Below are positions 1 to 6,624 of a stretch of DNA of 16,437 bases, one piece after another (within the stretch, counting starts at the first letter, position 1; each line of letters begins with the position of its first letter). The stretch spans positions 1-16,437 of the forward strand of contig CABKML010000027.1 in NCBI GenBank assembly GCA_902373515.1. Direction: 5' to 3'. The translations under genes and the position numbers were made by a program. Below the pieces are notes generated by a model. That model had not been told where the DNA came from. It did no database searches and was given only the letters and a program-made list of their open reading frames with translations. The stretch is from an uncultured Eubacteriales bacterium. Lineage in GTDB: Bacteria; Bacillota; Clostridia; Saccharofermentanales; Fastidiosipilaceae.

Positions 1-5
1 ATAAA

Positions 6-929
6 GTGCAGACGAATTTGAAGCAAAATAAGACGCCCGATGCCGGATATCTTGCTAATCTTGCCCATAATTTCAGAAAAAGTTGGGGGCAAAATTTCTT
101 AAGATATTGTGAAGATGCCGGCAAATTGGTTGATAAAATCGATTTGACGGATAACATGGCTGTTCTGGAAATCGGTGTCGGCGGCGGTGCGTTGACGGCA
201 GCATTGCTGAATCGCAATGTTACAGTTTATGCTTATGAAATAGATAAAACCTTGGAAACTTTCTTGAACTTAAGATTCGCTGAAAGCTTAGAAAGAGGAC
301 GTCTGCACTTATCATTTACCGATGCGTTGGCTGCCGATTGGACACAGCTTTTTGCCCAATTTGAAAAAGTAGCGGTAGTTTCTAATTTGCCTTATTCCTT
401 AACCCGAGAATTGATTAATAAGATTTATCGTGAATTGGGTGAAAAAATCGGCATTTTAGCTTTGATGCTGCAAAAAGAGGCAATTAACCGTCTCCTTTGT
501 CCGCCTCCGGGCCGAACTAATTATCAGGCGAAGTTATACGGTTTACAGGCTGTAATCACTCAAATGCTGTTTCGGAGTGTCGAACGTTATAAAATACCGC
601 GTCAGGCATTTTTTCCTGTGCCGCATGTTGACAATGAATTTTTGATTATGACAACTGCAAAGACCGGAGAAGAAAAGTCGGATATTTATTTTCCTCGGCA
701 AAATTCAATGCGAGATCAAAATTTGTGGCTCTATTTTATTGATTTCTTACAAACAGCGTTTCAAAATCGTCGTAAACAAATACGCAATTGTTTTTCGACT
801 TTGCCGAATGAACAATTATCGGCTATATTATTGAAGGCAGGTTTGCCTTTGACTGTCAGAGCGGAAGAATTGACGCCGCAGCAACTTTGGCAAATAGCCT
901 GTGAATTGTTTGAAGCGAAAAACGGATAA
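6..929 (+). CDS. rsmA: 16S rRNA adenine dimethyltransferase RsmA (KsgA)
   Basis: Predicted to transfer methyl groups from S-adenosylmethionine to two adjacent adenines in the 3'-terminal hairpin of 16S rRNA during small-subunit assembly in the cytoplasm. Seen: the family N-terminal signature SWGQNFL (residues 26-32), SAM motif I LEIGVGGGALT (54-64), the acidic residue that binds the ribose in YEID (77-80), and the catalytic motif NLPYSLT (127-133). A C-terminal helical domain with FQNRRKQ follows. Length 307 is a little above the usual ~270-290. The start is a GTG at base 6, with only five bases before it, so no ribosome binding site can be judged and an upstream start outside the window is possible. 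The next gene starts 5 bases after the stop, which suggests co-transcription. Motif I and the NLPY motif are intact, so the enzyme should be active. Confidence 0.93.
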   Translation: MQTNLKQNKTPDAGYLANLAHNFRKSWGQNFLRYCEDAGKLVDKIDLTDNMAVLEIGVGGGALTAALLNRNVTVYAYEIDKTLETFLNLRFAESLERGRLHLSFTDALAADWTQLFAQFEKVAVVSNLPYSLTRELINKIYRELGEKIGILALMLQKEAINRLLCPPPGRTNYQAKLYGLQAVITQMLFRSVERYKIPRQAFFPVPHVDNEFLIMTTAKTGEEKSDIYFPRQNSMRDQNLWLYFIDFLQTAFQNRRKQIRNCFSTLPNEQLSAILLKAGLPLTVRAEELTPQQLWQIACELFEAKNG

Positions 930-934
930 AGAAT

Positions 935-1711
935 ATGCAGAAACACAAAAAAGAGGAATTGACAGCTAAGCAAATTGCTTGGCAGGAATATCCGCCGGCC
1001 AAGGATGTCGGCGTTATCCGCCCGGTAATACCTGATATAGTTCAATCTGCCTTACAAACTGCCATAGAGTCTAAAGATGAAAGCCTTGCCGCTAAACGTA
1101 ATTTTTCCACGGAATTACCTGATATTGTGAAAAAGGCAATTAATTCTGTAGATAAATCACAAAACACGGTAAGCAATAATCCTAAGTTGGATATTAAACA
1201 ACGCACTTCCTGCCCTCGAAGCACAATTACTTTATGCATTGCCAATCAGTTTTATCAAGTGAGCGCCGATGCTGATGTCGAATATATGAAAACTATTGCG
1301 CAGGAAGCCAACTTATTGATTAAAGATGTCAAGCGGCAATTAAAAAATAGTGATAAGCAAACGATTCTTACCTTGTGTTTAATGAATGTCTTGGATGAAA
1401 AAGCCGATATGACATTCAAATTACGTGAACAGGAACAGGTAGCAGCCGATTCTTTGCTGATTAATAAAGAACTGAAAGATCAGGTTGCCGTTGCTGAAAG
1501 AAAAATTCAGCAATATAAGCAGAAGCTGACAGCTTTAGCAGAAGTTTTCAGTCAAATTGCGGAACGTTTCAGTCTTTATAAAAATGATCCGGCTTGCGGA
1601 GCGGATAACTTCCGAAAGATAATTCTCCAATTGCTTGAAGGTGAAAAAGACGAAGATCAACTAAGTAGGAGAGAACAAATGACTTTTAGCGACTTGCTGA
1701 GAAAGGAATAG
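935..1711 (+). CDS. ZapA-like cell division protein with long N-terminal extension
   Basis: Residues ~96-165 look like the ZapA domain: beta strands TITLCIANQFYQVS, then a helix YMKTIAQEANLLIKDVK, then a conserved helix TILTLCLMNVLDEKADM. The helix after it (165-215) is predicted coiled coil. ZapA binds FtsZ filaments and bundles them in the Z ring, and Firmicute ZapA is normally only ~85-100 residues. Here 258 residues are present, with ~95 extra at the N terminus and ~50 at the C terminus. The extension is hydrophilic and probably disordered, and holds two similar segments, IPDIVQSAL (32-40) and LPDIVKKAI (61-69). The gene lies between rsmA and dut with 3-5 base gaps, so it is in the same transcription unit. 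The ATG at 935 is the first start after the rsmA stop. The ZapA assignment rests on motif resemblance only; a generic coiled-coil protein is the alternative. Confidence 0.68.
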   Translation: MQKHKKEELTAKQIAWQEYPPAKDVGVIRPVIPDIVQSALQTAIESKDESLAAKRNFSTELPDIVKKAINSVDKSQNTVSNNPKLDIKQRTSCPRSTITLCIANQFYQVSADADVEYMKTIAQEANLLIKDVKRQLKNSDKQTILTLCLMNVLDEKADMTFKLREQEQVAADSLLINKELKDQVAVAERKIQQYKQKLTALAEVFSQIAERFSLYKNDPACGADNFRKIILQLLEGEKDEDQLSRREQMTFSDLLRKE

Positions 1712-1714
1712 TTT

Positions 1715-2272
1715 ATGAGCAGTAACATTAAAATTGTTGAAGTCGGTATAAAAGATTTCCCGAAAGATTTGCAGTTACCTTTTTATCGTCATAGAGGCGA
1801 TATGGGGATGGATGTTTGTGCGGCAGCGGATTATATAATTTTACCCGGACAGACAATTTTAATCGCTACGGGTTTAAGTGTTGTTTTGCCTGAAAATTAC
1901 GCTTTGGAAGTTAGACCCAGAAGCGGTCTGAGCCTTAAGACCAATCTACATATTGCCAATAGTCCGGGAACGATTGATTCAGGCTATCGCGATGAAATAA
2001 AGATAATTATGCGTAATCTTTCGCAAATGGCACTAATTGCACATAATGACCCGACTGAGATACCTTTAAAAACTTTAGAAAGTTCGTATGGTAAAATACC
2101 ATTATATGATTTGAACGTTAAATCAACACCCCACGGTGCTTATAAAATTTGTCGGGGAGATAGAATCGCTCAATTGATTCTTGTCCCCATATATCAAGCT
2201 CAATGGACGGAAAATGTGGGAGAAGCGGAATTTGACCGTCAGGGCGGTTTCGGCCACAGTGGAGTAAAATAG
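1715..2272 (+). CDS. dut: Deoxyuridine 5'-triphosphate nucleotidohydrolase (dUTPase)
   Basis: Hydrolyses dUTP to dUMP and pyrophosphate, which keeps uracil out of DNA and supplies dUMP for thymidylate synthesis. The five motifs of the trimeric dUTPase family are in order: GMDVCA (31-36), RPRSGL (67-72), GTIDSGYRDE with the catalytic Asp88 and Tyr91 (85-94), RGDRIAQL (147-154) and the P-loop-like RQGGFGHSG (175-183). Length 185 exceeds the usual ~145-155 because about 35-40 residues (roughly 103-142) are inserted between motifs III and IV. The ATG at 1715 is preceded by AAAGGA at 1702-1707, within the end of the upstream gene, and starts 3 bases after that gene's stop. Motif V is slightly atypical (RQGGFGHSG where RGxGGFGSTG is common) but keeps the glycines and the Phe that stacks on the base. 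Confidence 0.93.
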   Translation: MSSNIKIVEVGIKDFPKDLQLPFYRHRGDMGMDVCAAADYIILPGQTILIATGLSVVLPENYALEVRPRSGLSLKTNLHIANSPGTIDSGYRDEIKIIMRNLSQMALIAHNDPTEIPLKTLESSYGKIPLYDLNVKSTPHGAYKICRGDRIAQLILVPIYQAQWTENVGEAEFDRQGGFGHSGVK

Positions 2273-2308
2273 CTGCAGGGATGATTATTGACGGGAAAGA
2301 AGTGAAAA

Positions 2309-3379
2309 ATGAATATATTAGCCTTCGAGTCTTCGTGTGATGAGACAAGTGTAGCGGTAGTAAAAGACGGTAGAGAAATTTTAGCAAATGTGATAGCTTC
2401 GTCAGCTGATTTACAAAGCCAATTCGGCGGAGTTGTGCCGGAAATTGCAGCCAGAGAGCATGTTAAAGTTATTACGGCCGTTATTGCCGAGGCTTTGGCA
2501 AAGGCCGCCTGTACCATGGAAGATATTGCTGCCGTGGCTGTTACTGCCGGCCCGGGTTTAGCAGGCTCTTTGCTGGTCGGCGTCAGTGCCGCTAAAGCTT
2601 TAGCTTATGCTTATAACAAACCGCTTTATCCGGTACATCATTTGGCCGGACATATTTGTGCCAACTTTTTATGTGATCCGAATTTTGATGTCCCGTATAC
2701 GGGCCTGATAGTTTCAGGCGGTCACAGCCATTTAGTGACGATGGATAAGGAATATAATTTTCAAATATTAGGTCGGACGTTGGATGATGCCTGCGGTGAA
2801 GCTTTTGACAAAATTGCTCGAGCTTTGGGTTTACCTTATCCCGGCGGCCCGCAGATTGATAAGTTATCTTTTGCAGGTGACAGTACCCGGTATGAATTTC
2901 CGGAAAGTCATTTGCAAAATGCCTTGGATTTTTCCTTCAGCGGCTTGAAAACTGCTGCTTTGACCTATATTAATCGTGCTAAGATGCAAGCAGAGCAGAA
3001 AGGAATTAATTGGACGGATTTATTGAATATTAATGATTTTGCCGCCTCCTTTCAGGCTGCTATTATCAGGACTTTGGTGAAACATTCCGAGAAAGCTTTG
3101 AAATTAACTCAAGCTCAGCGCTTTGCCTTAGCCGGCGGTGTTGCGGCCAATACGCACTTAAGAGAAGCTCTAGCTGCTATGTGTCGTAAAAATAAGGTTG
3201 ATTTTACTTGTCCGGACAGAATATTATGTACAGACAACGGAGCGATGATCGGTGCGGCTGCCTATTATCTTATATTAAGCGGAGTGAAACCGACAGACAG
3301 TACTTTAAACGCATATCCGTCATGGTCATTGGATAAGTGGAAATCTTTGCCGCAAATTAATGTGAGAAAAAAGATATAG
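2309..3379 (+). CDS. tsaD: tRNA N6-adenosine threonylcarbamoyltransferase TsaD
   Basis: Catalytic subunit that moves the threonylcarbamoyl group from threonylcarbamoyl-AMP to A37 of tRNAs reading ANN codons (t6A synthesis), working with TsaB and TsaE. Seen: N-terminal ASKHA-fold signature MNILAFESSCDETS, the metal-binding pair His111 and His115 in HHLAGH, the glycine-rich VSGGHSHL, the KAE1 signature region DDACGEAFDK, and the late LAGGVAANTHLRE and CTDNGAMIG motifs. Length 356 is normal (~335-360). The start ATG at 2309 follows a weak GGGAAAGAAG purine stretch. tsaB and tsaE are not in the window, so they must lie elsewhere. Located 36 bases after dut and 8 before smpB, consistent with one operon. 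Confidence 0.96.
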   Translation: MNILAFESSCDETSVAVVKDGREILANVIASSADLQSQFGGVVPEIAAREHVKVITAVIAEALAKAACTMEDIAAVAVTAGPGLAGSLLVGVSAAKALAYAYNKPLYPVHHLAGHICANFLCDPNFDVPYTGLIVSGGHSHLVTMDKEYNFQILGRTLDDACGEAFDKIARALGLPYPGGPQIDKLSFAGDSTRYEFPESHLQNALDFSFSGLKTAALTYINRAKMQAEQKGINWTDLLNINDFAASFQAAIIRTLVKHSEKALKLTQAQRFALAGGVAANTHLREALAAMCRKNKVDFTCPDRILCTDNGAMIGAAAYYLILSGVKPTDSTLNAYPSWSLDKWKSLPQINVRKKI

Positions 3380-3387
3380 GTGGTTGT

Positions 3388-3840
3388 ATGACGGAAGTTA
3401 CGGGAATTAAACAGGTAGCCTATAATCGACGGGCAAAACATGATTATAATATCATTGATACTTATGAGTGCGGCGTGGTTTTGCGCGGAACGGAAGTAAA
3501 ATCGATCAGGGCTGCGAATACATCTTTACAGGAAGCGTATGCTCAAATTAAAGATGGAGAAATATGGCTTTATTCGTGGCAAATAAGTCCGTATGAACAG
3601 GGAAATATATTTAATTGCGATCCTCTGAGACCGAAAAAATTGTTGTTGCATCGACGGGAAATTAATAAATTGGCCGGTAAAATAAAAACTTCCGGTTTAA
3701 CTCTTATACCGCTGAAATTGTATTTTAAACATAATCGTCTGAAACTGGAATTGGCTCTTGCTCAAGGTAAAAAGTTGTATGATAAGCGGGAGACTTTGAA
3801 AGCGAAAACGATTGCACGTGAAATGACGAGAAATTTTTGA
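3388..3840 (+). CDS. smpB: SsrA-binding protein SmpB
   Basis: Binds tmRNA and places it in the A site of stalled ribosomes, starting trans-translation. Seen: the OB-fold signature including YNRRAKHDYNI near the N terminus, GTEVKSIRAANTSL, the tmRNA-binding SPYEQGN segment and RPKKLLLHRREI, and the basic C-terminal tail beginning GKKLYDKRET, which forms a helix in the decoding centre. Length 150 is typical (~150-160). ATG at 3388 is 8 bases after tsaD, preceded by a GGTGG stretch. The tmRNA gene ssrA, often a neighbour, is not found downstream; the next 210 bases hold the rpsD promoter and leader. Confidence 0.96.
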   Translation: MTEVTGIKQVAYNRRAKHDYNIIDTYECGVVLRGTEVKSIRAANTSLQEAYAQIKDGEIWLYSWQISPYEQGNIFNCDPLRPKKLLLHRREINKLAGKIKTSGLTLIPLKLYFKHNRLKLELALAQGKKLYDKRETLKAKTIAREMTRNF

Positions 3841-3847
3841 GCAGGCA

Positions 3848-3862
3848 GCCGCGGTGTGCGGC
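3848..3862 (+). other. Small GC-rich inverted repeat after smpB
   Basis: GCCGC (3848-3852) and GCGGC (3858-3862) are perfect complements around a 5-base loop, 7 bases after the smpB stop and just upstream of the rpsD promoter. No T-run follows, so it is not a convincing intrinsic terminator. It could be a weak or Rho-dependent end, a transcript-stabilising hairpin, or chance. Confidence 0.25.
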
Positions 3863-3870
3863 CAATTCGC

Positions 3871-3900
3871 TTGACAACAAAAGATGATTTTTGCTAAAAT
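3871..3900 (+). promoter_or_regulatory. rpsD promoter (consensus -35, extended -10)
   Basis: A perfect TTGACA at 3871-3876, an 18-base spacer, and TAAAAT at 3895-3900 preceded by TG at 3892-3893 (extended -10). Transcription would begin near 3907, about 145 bases before the rpsD start codon. This separates rpsD from the smpB unit, at least in part. Confidence 0.75.
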
Positions 3901-3903
3901 ATT

Positions 3904-4052
3904 TAAGCATTTTATTGTTCAGACAATTTTAGGTAGGAAAGTTTGGATATGCTTATTATAAGTTAAGCTAAGTTCAACACAGCAAGTCTGTTTTATCACA
4001 TCCCTATGTAAATGCCCGGTGTGAAATTTACGTATTCTTTTAAGGAGAAAAC
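3904..4052 (+). promoter_or_regulatory. Structured rpsD leader, candidate S4 autoregulatory element
   Basis: The leader is long for a single r-protein gene and shows two helices: TAAGCAT (3904-3910) with ATGCTTA (3949-3955), and TATGTAAAT (4005-4013) with ATTTACGTA (4026-4034; nine pairs with one G-U, 12-base loop), which ends 8 bases before the AAGGAG ribosome binding site (4042-4047). CAGAC inside the first loop (3920-3924) can pair with GTCTG (3986-3990), giving a pseudoknot. S4 is known to repress its own gene in E. coli and Bacillus through leader RNA, so this is a reasonable candidate. That S4 binds here is inferred. Confidence 0.5.
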
Positions 4053-4646
4053 ATGGCAACAAGAAGAGGTCCACGTTTTAAGGAATGCCGTTGGGTTGGC
4101 GTTAATGCTATCGGTAACCCCAAGGCAATGAAGCGCGTCAGCACTCACGGTAATTTGCGTCGTACGAAACCGACTGAATATCGTGTACAGATGCTGGAGA
4201 AGCAGAAGTTGAAGATTTATTACAATATCTTCGAGAAACAATTGGTGCGTTATTATGAAGAAGCTTTGCGTTCTTCCGAGCAGACAGGTACAGCTTTGCT
4301 GCGCTTGTTGGAGAGCAGATTGGATAACTTGGTTTATCGTATCGGCTTTGCCAATTCTATTCGTATGGCCAGACAATTAGTCAGCCACGGACATATTATT
4401 GTCAACGGTAAGAGAATTGATATTCCTTCTTATCAAGTTAAACCGGGTGATGTTATCGCTTTACATGAGTCTTCACGCAAGGTTGAAGTGTTCTGCAATA
4501 ACTTCAGAGACTTCGGCGGTTTCAGCGTACCGTACATTGAGCGTAACACTGAAGAACTCAGTGCTAAGTTCACTCGTTTACCTGAAAGAGAAGAAATTCC
4601 GGTGGAAGTTAACGATCGTCAGATCATCGAGTTCTACAGCAGATAG
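4053..4646 (+). CDS. rpsD: 30S ribosomal protein S4
   Basis: Primary 16S rRNA-binding protein that nucleates assembly of the 30S body and contributes to decoding accuracy. Seen: N-terminal domain with basic RRGPRFKECRWVG, the conserved LEKQKLK and a following helical segment, then the S4 RNA-binding fold SRLDNLVYRIGFANSIRMAR and LVSHGHIIVNGKRIDIPSY (about residues 90-150). Length 197 is normal (~200). The four cysteines that bind zinc in the C+ form are absent (only Cys13 is left in this region), so this is a zinc-independent C- paralogue. AAGGAG lies 5 bases before the ATG. A strong terminator follows, so rpsD forms a monocistronic unit rather than sitting in the alpha operon. Confidence 0.97.
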   Translation: MATRRGPRFKECRWVGVNAIGNPKAMKRVSTHGNLRRTKPTEYRVQMLEKQKLKIYYNIFEKQLVRYYEEALRSSEQTGTALLRLLESRLDNLVYRIGFANSIRMARQLVSHGHIIVNGKRIDIPSYQVKPGDVIALHESSRKVEVFCNNFRDFGGFSVPYIERNTEELSAKFTRLPEREEIPVEVNDRQIIEFYSR

Positions 4647-4665
4647 TTCTAACAATATCAAATTG

Positions 4666-4706
4666 GCGGCTTGACCACAACATATAGCGGTTGGGCCGCT
4701 TTTTTT
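4666..4706 (+). terminator. Intrinsic terminator of rpsD
   Basis: GCGGCTTGACC (4666-4676) pairs along its full length, with three G-U pairs, to GGTTGGGCCGC (4689-4699) around a 12-base loop. Seven T follow (4700-4706). It begins 19 bases after the rpsD stop. A shorter alternative hairpin AGCGG/CCGCT (4686-4700) uses the same T-run. Confidence 0.85.
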
Positions 4707-4729
4707 ATCTTCAGCCGGAAACGGAGCAA

Positions 4730-4747
4730 CTGCTGCTGTTGCAGCAG
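4730..4747 (+). repeat. Short perfect hairpin CTGCTGC/GCAGCAG
   Basis: CTGCTGC (4730-4736) and GCAGCAG (4741-4747) are complementary around a TGTT loop, between the rpsD terminator and the next promoter. No T-run follows on either strand. It lies upstream of the predicted start of the next transcript, so an operator or a chance CTG repeat are both possible. Confidence 0.35.
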
Positions 4748-4811
4748 AAACAGGATAATAATAGCTTTTTGCATAACAATTAATTTATAAAACCCTTTAA
4801 ACTTTCTTAAA

Positions 4812-4829
4812 ATCCCGAAAAATAGGGAT
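4812..4829 (+). repeat. Inverted repeat upstream of the membrane-protein operon promoter
   Basis: ATCCC (4812-4816) and GGGAT (4825-4829) form a 5-bp dyad with an 8-base A-rich centre, ending 6 bases before the candidate -35 at 4835. The position would suit an operator, but the match is short. Confidence 0.3.
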
Positions 4830-4834
4830 ATAAA

Positions 4835-4863
4835 TAGACTTTACGGCTCCTGTATGCTATACT
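4835..4863 (+). promoter_or_regulatory. Promoter of the membrane protein / GT2 operon
   Basis: TAGACT (4835-4840), a 17-base spacer and TATACT (4858-4863) with TG at 4855-4856 (extended -10). Transcription would start near 4870. This places the in-frame ATG at 4854 upstream of the transcript and supports the start at 4911 for the first gene. Confidence 0.6.
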
Positions 4864-4910
4864 ATGCGAAAATATTGCAGAATACTGCTAATTTTTGTTG
4901 GAGGTACACA

Positions 4911-5456
4911 ATGTCCGAGCAAAATCAAAACGGCAATGAGCCGCTTTTCTCAGAAAATATGGAACAAACTGCTGCCGGTAGCGGTAATCCAACTCTGTTG
5001 GGTATTTTAGCCGGTAATTATAAGACTTTTAATAGAATATACGGCGTAGCCTGGATGGTGTTTGCTATACTTGCACTTTTGACCTTGACTTTTTCTTCGG
5101 CTACTTTGGCCTTTCTTGCTGCATTTTTACCGGCTGCATTTATTCCTTTCAGTGTTTTCAGTGCTTTCGGTGCTCCTGCTGTAGCACTGATCGTTAAATT
5201 TATACTGAAAATAGTAGTATTGGCTTATGTTTTGAAGGCAGCGAAGTTTGCCGATCGTAAATTAATTCTGGTAATTGATTTCTTCTTACTCCTTTTTATG
5301 CATGCAAGTATTTTGACTTTTGCTTTCTGGGCTTTAGCTTTAGGTTCAAAAGTTTGTGCTATGTATGTTTATAAAAAACAGGATGTTGCTATGCAATTGC
5401 AGGCTTTAATGAACGAATTCAATGCTTTAGCGGTTAAAATGGGATTCAAGAAGTAA
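4911..5456 (+). CDS. Small multi-span membrane protein, function unknown
   Basis: Not recognised as a named family. The 181-residue protein has a polar, Gln/Asn/Glu-rich N-terminal ~40 residues, then a hydrophobic core with about three to four membrane spans (roughly 44-75, 76-108 and 118-150; the first two blocks are long and may each hold more than one span), and a short charged C-terminal tail (154-181) that is probably an amphipathic helix. The reading frame is open back to an ATG at 4854, but ATG 4911 has GGAGG (4900-4904) at 6 bases and lies downstream of the predicted transcript start, so it is preferred. It is the first gene of the run leading to the UPF0104-like protein and the GT2 enzyme (2-8 base gap to the next). 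A role with those two in envelope assembly is inference from position only. Confidence 0.75.
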   Translation: MSEQNQNGNEPLFSENMEQTAAGSGNPTLLGILAGNYKTFNRIYGVAWMVFAILALLTLTFSSATLAFLAAFLPAAFIPFSVFSAFGAPAVALIVKFILKIVVLAYVLKAAKFADRKLILVIDFFLLLFMHASILTFAFWALALGSKVCAMYVYKKQDVAMQLQALMNEFNALAVKMGFKK

Positions 5457-5464
5457 TATTGTTT

Positions 5465-6607
5465 ATGCAGGAATGGCAGGATGAAAAATTGATAAGTGAA
5501 AATCTCACTGATGTCCGTAATGACGGCAAAGGCGGGACTGCAAGGAATTTACTTATTGGTTTATTTATTCTTATTATTATGCTTTCATTAACTTGGCATA
5601 TGATCTTCAAGGATTATAGTATCAAGGAAATGAAAGCAATTTTATTACAAGCTGACTGGCGTTGGTTATTGGGCGGATTTACGTTAATGTTGATTCACCA
5701 GTGTTGTATTGCCTTAAGTATTATCAGAGTAATGAATTATATCGCGCCTACTTTACAAGTTAAATTTAAAGTGGCTTTTAATACTTCTTTTATCGGTTTC
5801 TTCTTTAATAATATTACGCCGTCTTCTTCAGGCGGTCAGCCGATGCAGATGTATTATTTGAAAAAATTGTCCATTCCGATGTCTTATACTTCCGTCGTTT
5901 TTATCGCCTTGGCTATTTTTTACAATTTATCTATGTTGTTTTATTGTGCCTGCGTCAGTGTCTTCCGATCGGGATATTTGCAAGAGAATTTAGGCTATGT
6001 TTCTTATTTACTGCCTTTAGGTTATCTTTTGTACATTGTAACTACGACTTTTTTGTTGTTGTTGTTCTTCAATCCTAAAATTATTGTTGCGGCCCTCCGT
6101 TTTGTATTAGGCATGCTGATGCGTAAGAAGCTAATTAAAAATCCGCGTAATTTAGTACGCAAACTTTTACATTTTTCTAAGCGTTATATTGCCAGCTCGC
6201 TTTCTTTTAATAAAAATTGGCGTTTGTTGTTGGAACTTATGGCTTTGCATCTTGTGCAAATGGCAGCTTACACGGCCGTGCCTTTTTTTGCCTGTATGGC
6301 ATTAAGAGCCGGAAATACGCAAAATTGCTGGCAGCTGTTGAAAGACAGTTTCTCGATGCAGGCTGTTTTGAATATTGCCGCTTCTTTGGTACCTTCACCC
6401 GGTGCTGTCGGTTTGACGGAAGGCGGATTTTTGCAATTATTCGGAAATATTGTGCCGGATAAGCAATTAATTCCGGCGTTGTTATTAACAAGAGTAATTA
6501 ATTTATATGTCTTTTTGCTGATAGCTGCTGTTATTACGACTATTTGTTTTATTAGAGTTGATTTCAAATTAAATGCTGCTAATCTTAATAAGCTTGATCA
6601 AGAGTAG
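5465..6607 (+). CDS. UPF0104 / LPG-synthase-TM family integral membrane protein
   Basis: Resembles the flippase-type transmembrane domain of MprF (lysylphosphatidylglycerol synthase) and stand-alone UPF0104/AglD-like proteins. About eight hydrophobic spans are visible in 380 residues. The two family hallmarks are NNITPSSSGGQP (115-126) and PSPGAVGLTEGG (~310-321). There is no aminoacyl-transferase domain, so it is not a complete MprF. Stand-alone members are often next to GT2 glycosyltransferases, as here, and are thought to move or present lipid-linked sugars or lipids across the membrane; the substrate is not known. The frame opens at a TTG at 5459, but ATG 5465 is the better start, with a weak AAGAAG upstream. 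The gene is coupled closely to the preceding membrane protein and ends 17 bases before the GT2 gene. Confidence 0.85.
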   Translation: MQEWQDEKLISENLTDVRNDGKGGTARNLLIGLFILIIMLSLTWHMIFKDYSIKEMKAILLQADWRWLLGGFTLMLIHQCCIALSIIRVMNYIAPTLQVKFKVAFNTSFIGFFFNNITPSSSGGQPMQMYYLKKLSIPMSYTSVVFIALAIFYNLSMLFYCACVSVFRSGYLQENLGYVSYLLPLGYLLYIVTTTFLLLLFFNPKIIVAALRFVLGMLMRKKLIKNPRNLVRKLLHFSKRYIASSLSFNKNWRLLLELMALHLVQMAAYTAVPFFACMALRAGNTQNCWQLLKDSFSMQAVLNIAASLVPSPGAVGLTEGGFLQLFGNIVPDKQLIPALLLTRVINLYVFLLIAAVITTICFIRVDFKLNAANLNKLDQE

Positions 6608-6624
6608 TTAAGGAGGAAGTTTAT

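Noticed and set aside
2118..2517. Minus-strand open frames over dut and tsaD
   Set aside because: Shadows of conserved genes on the plus strand, with no ribosome binding sites and no recognisable motifs.
3841..4052. tmRNA gene (ssrA) next to smpB
   Set aside because: No tRNA-like ends or tag-coding frame are seen. The stretch is accounted for by the rpsD promoter and leader.
4672..4687. TGACCACAACATATAG in the rpsD terminator, 15 of 16 identical to 12666-12681
   Set aside because: A 15/16 match is not rare in 16 kb of AT-rich DNA, and the first copy is explained by the terminator stem and loop.
4854..4910. Upstream start (ATG 4854) for the small membrane protein
   Set aside because: It lies upstream of the predicted transcript start and has no ribosome binding site; ATG 4911 has GGAGG at the right distance.
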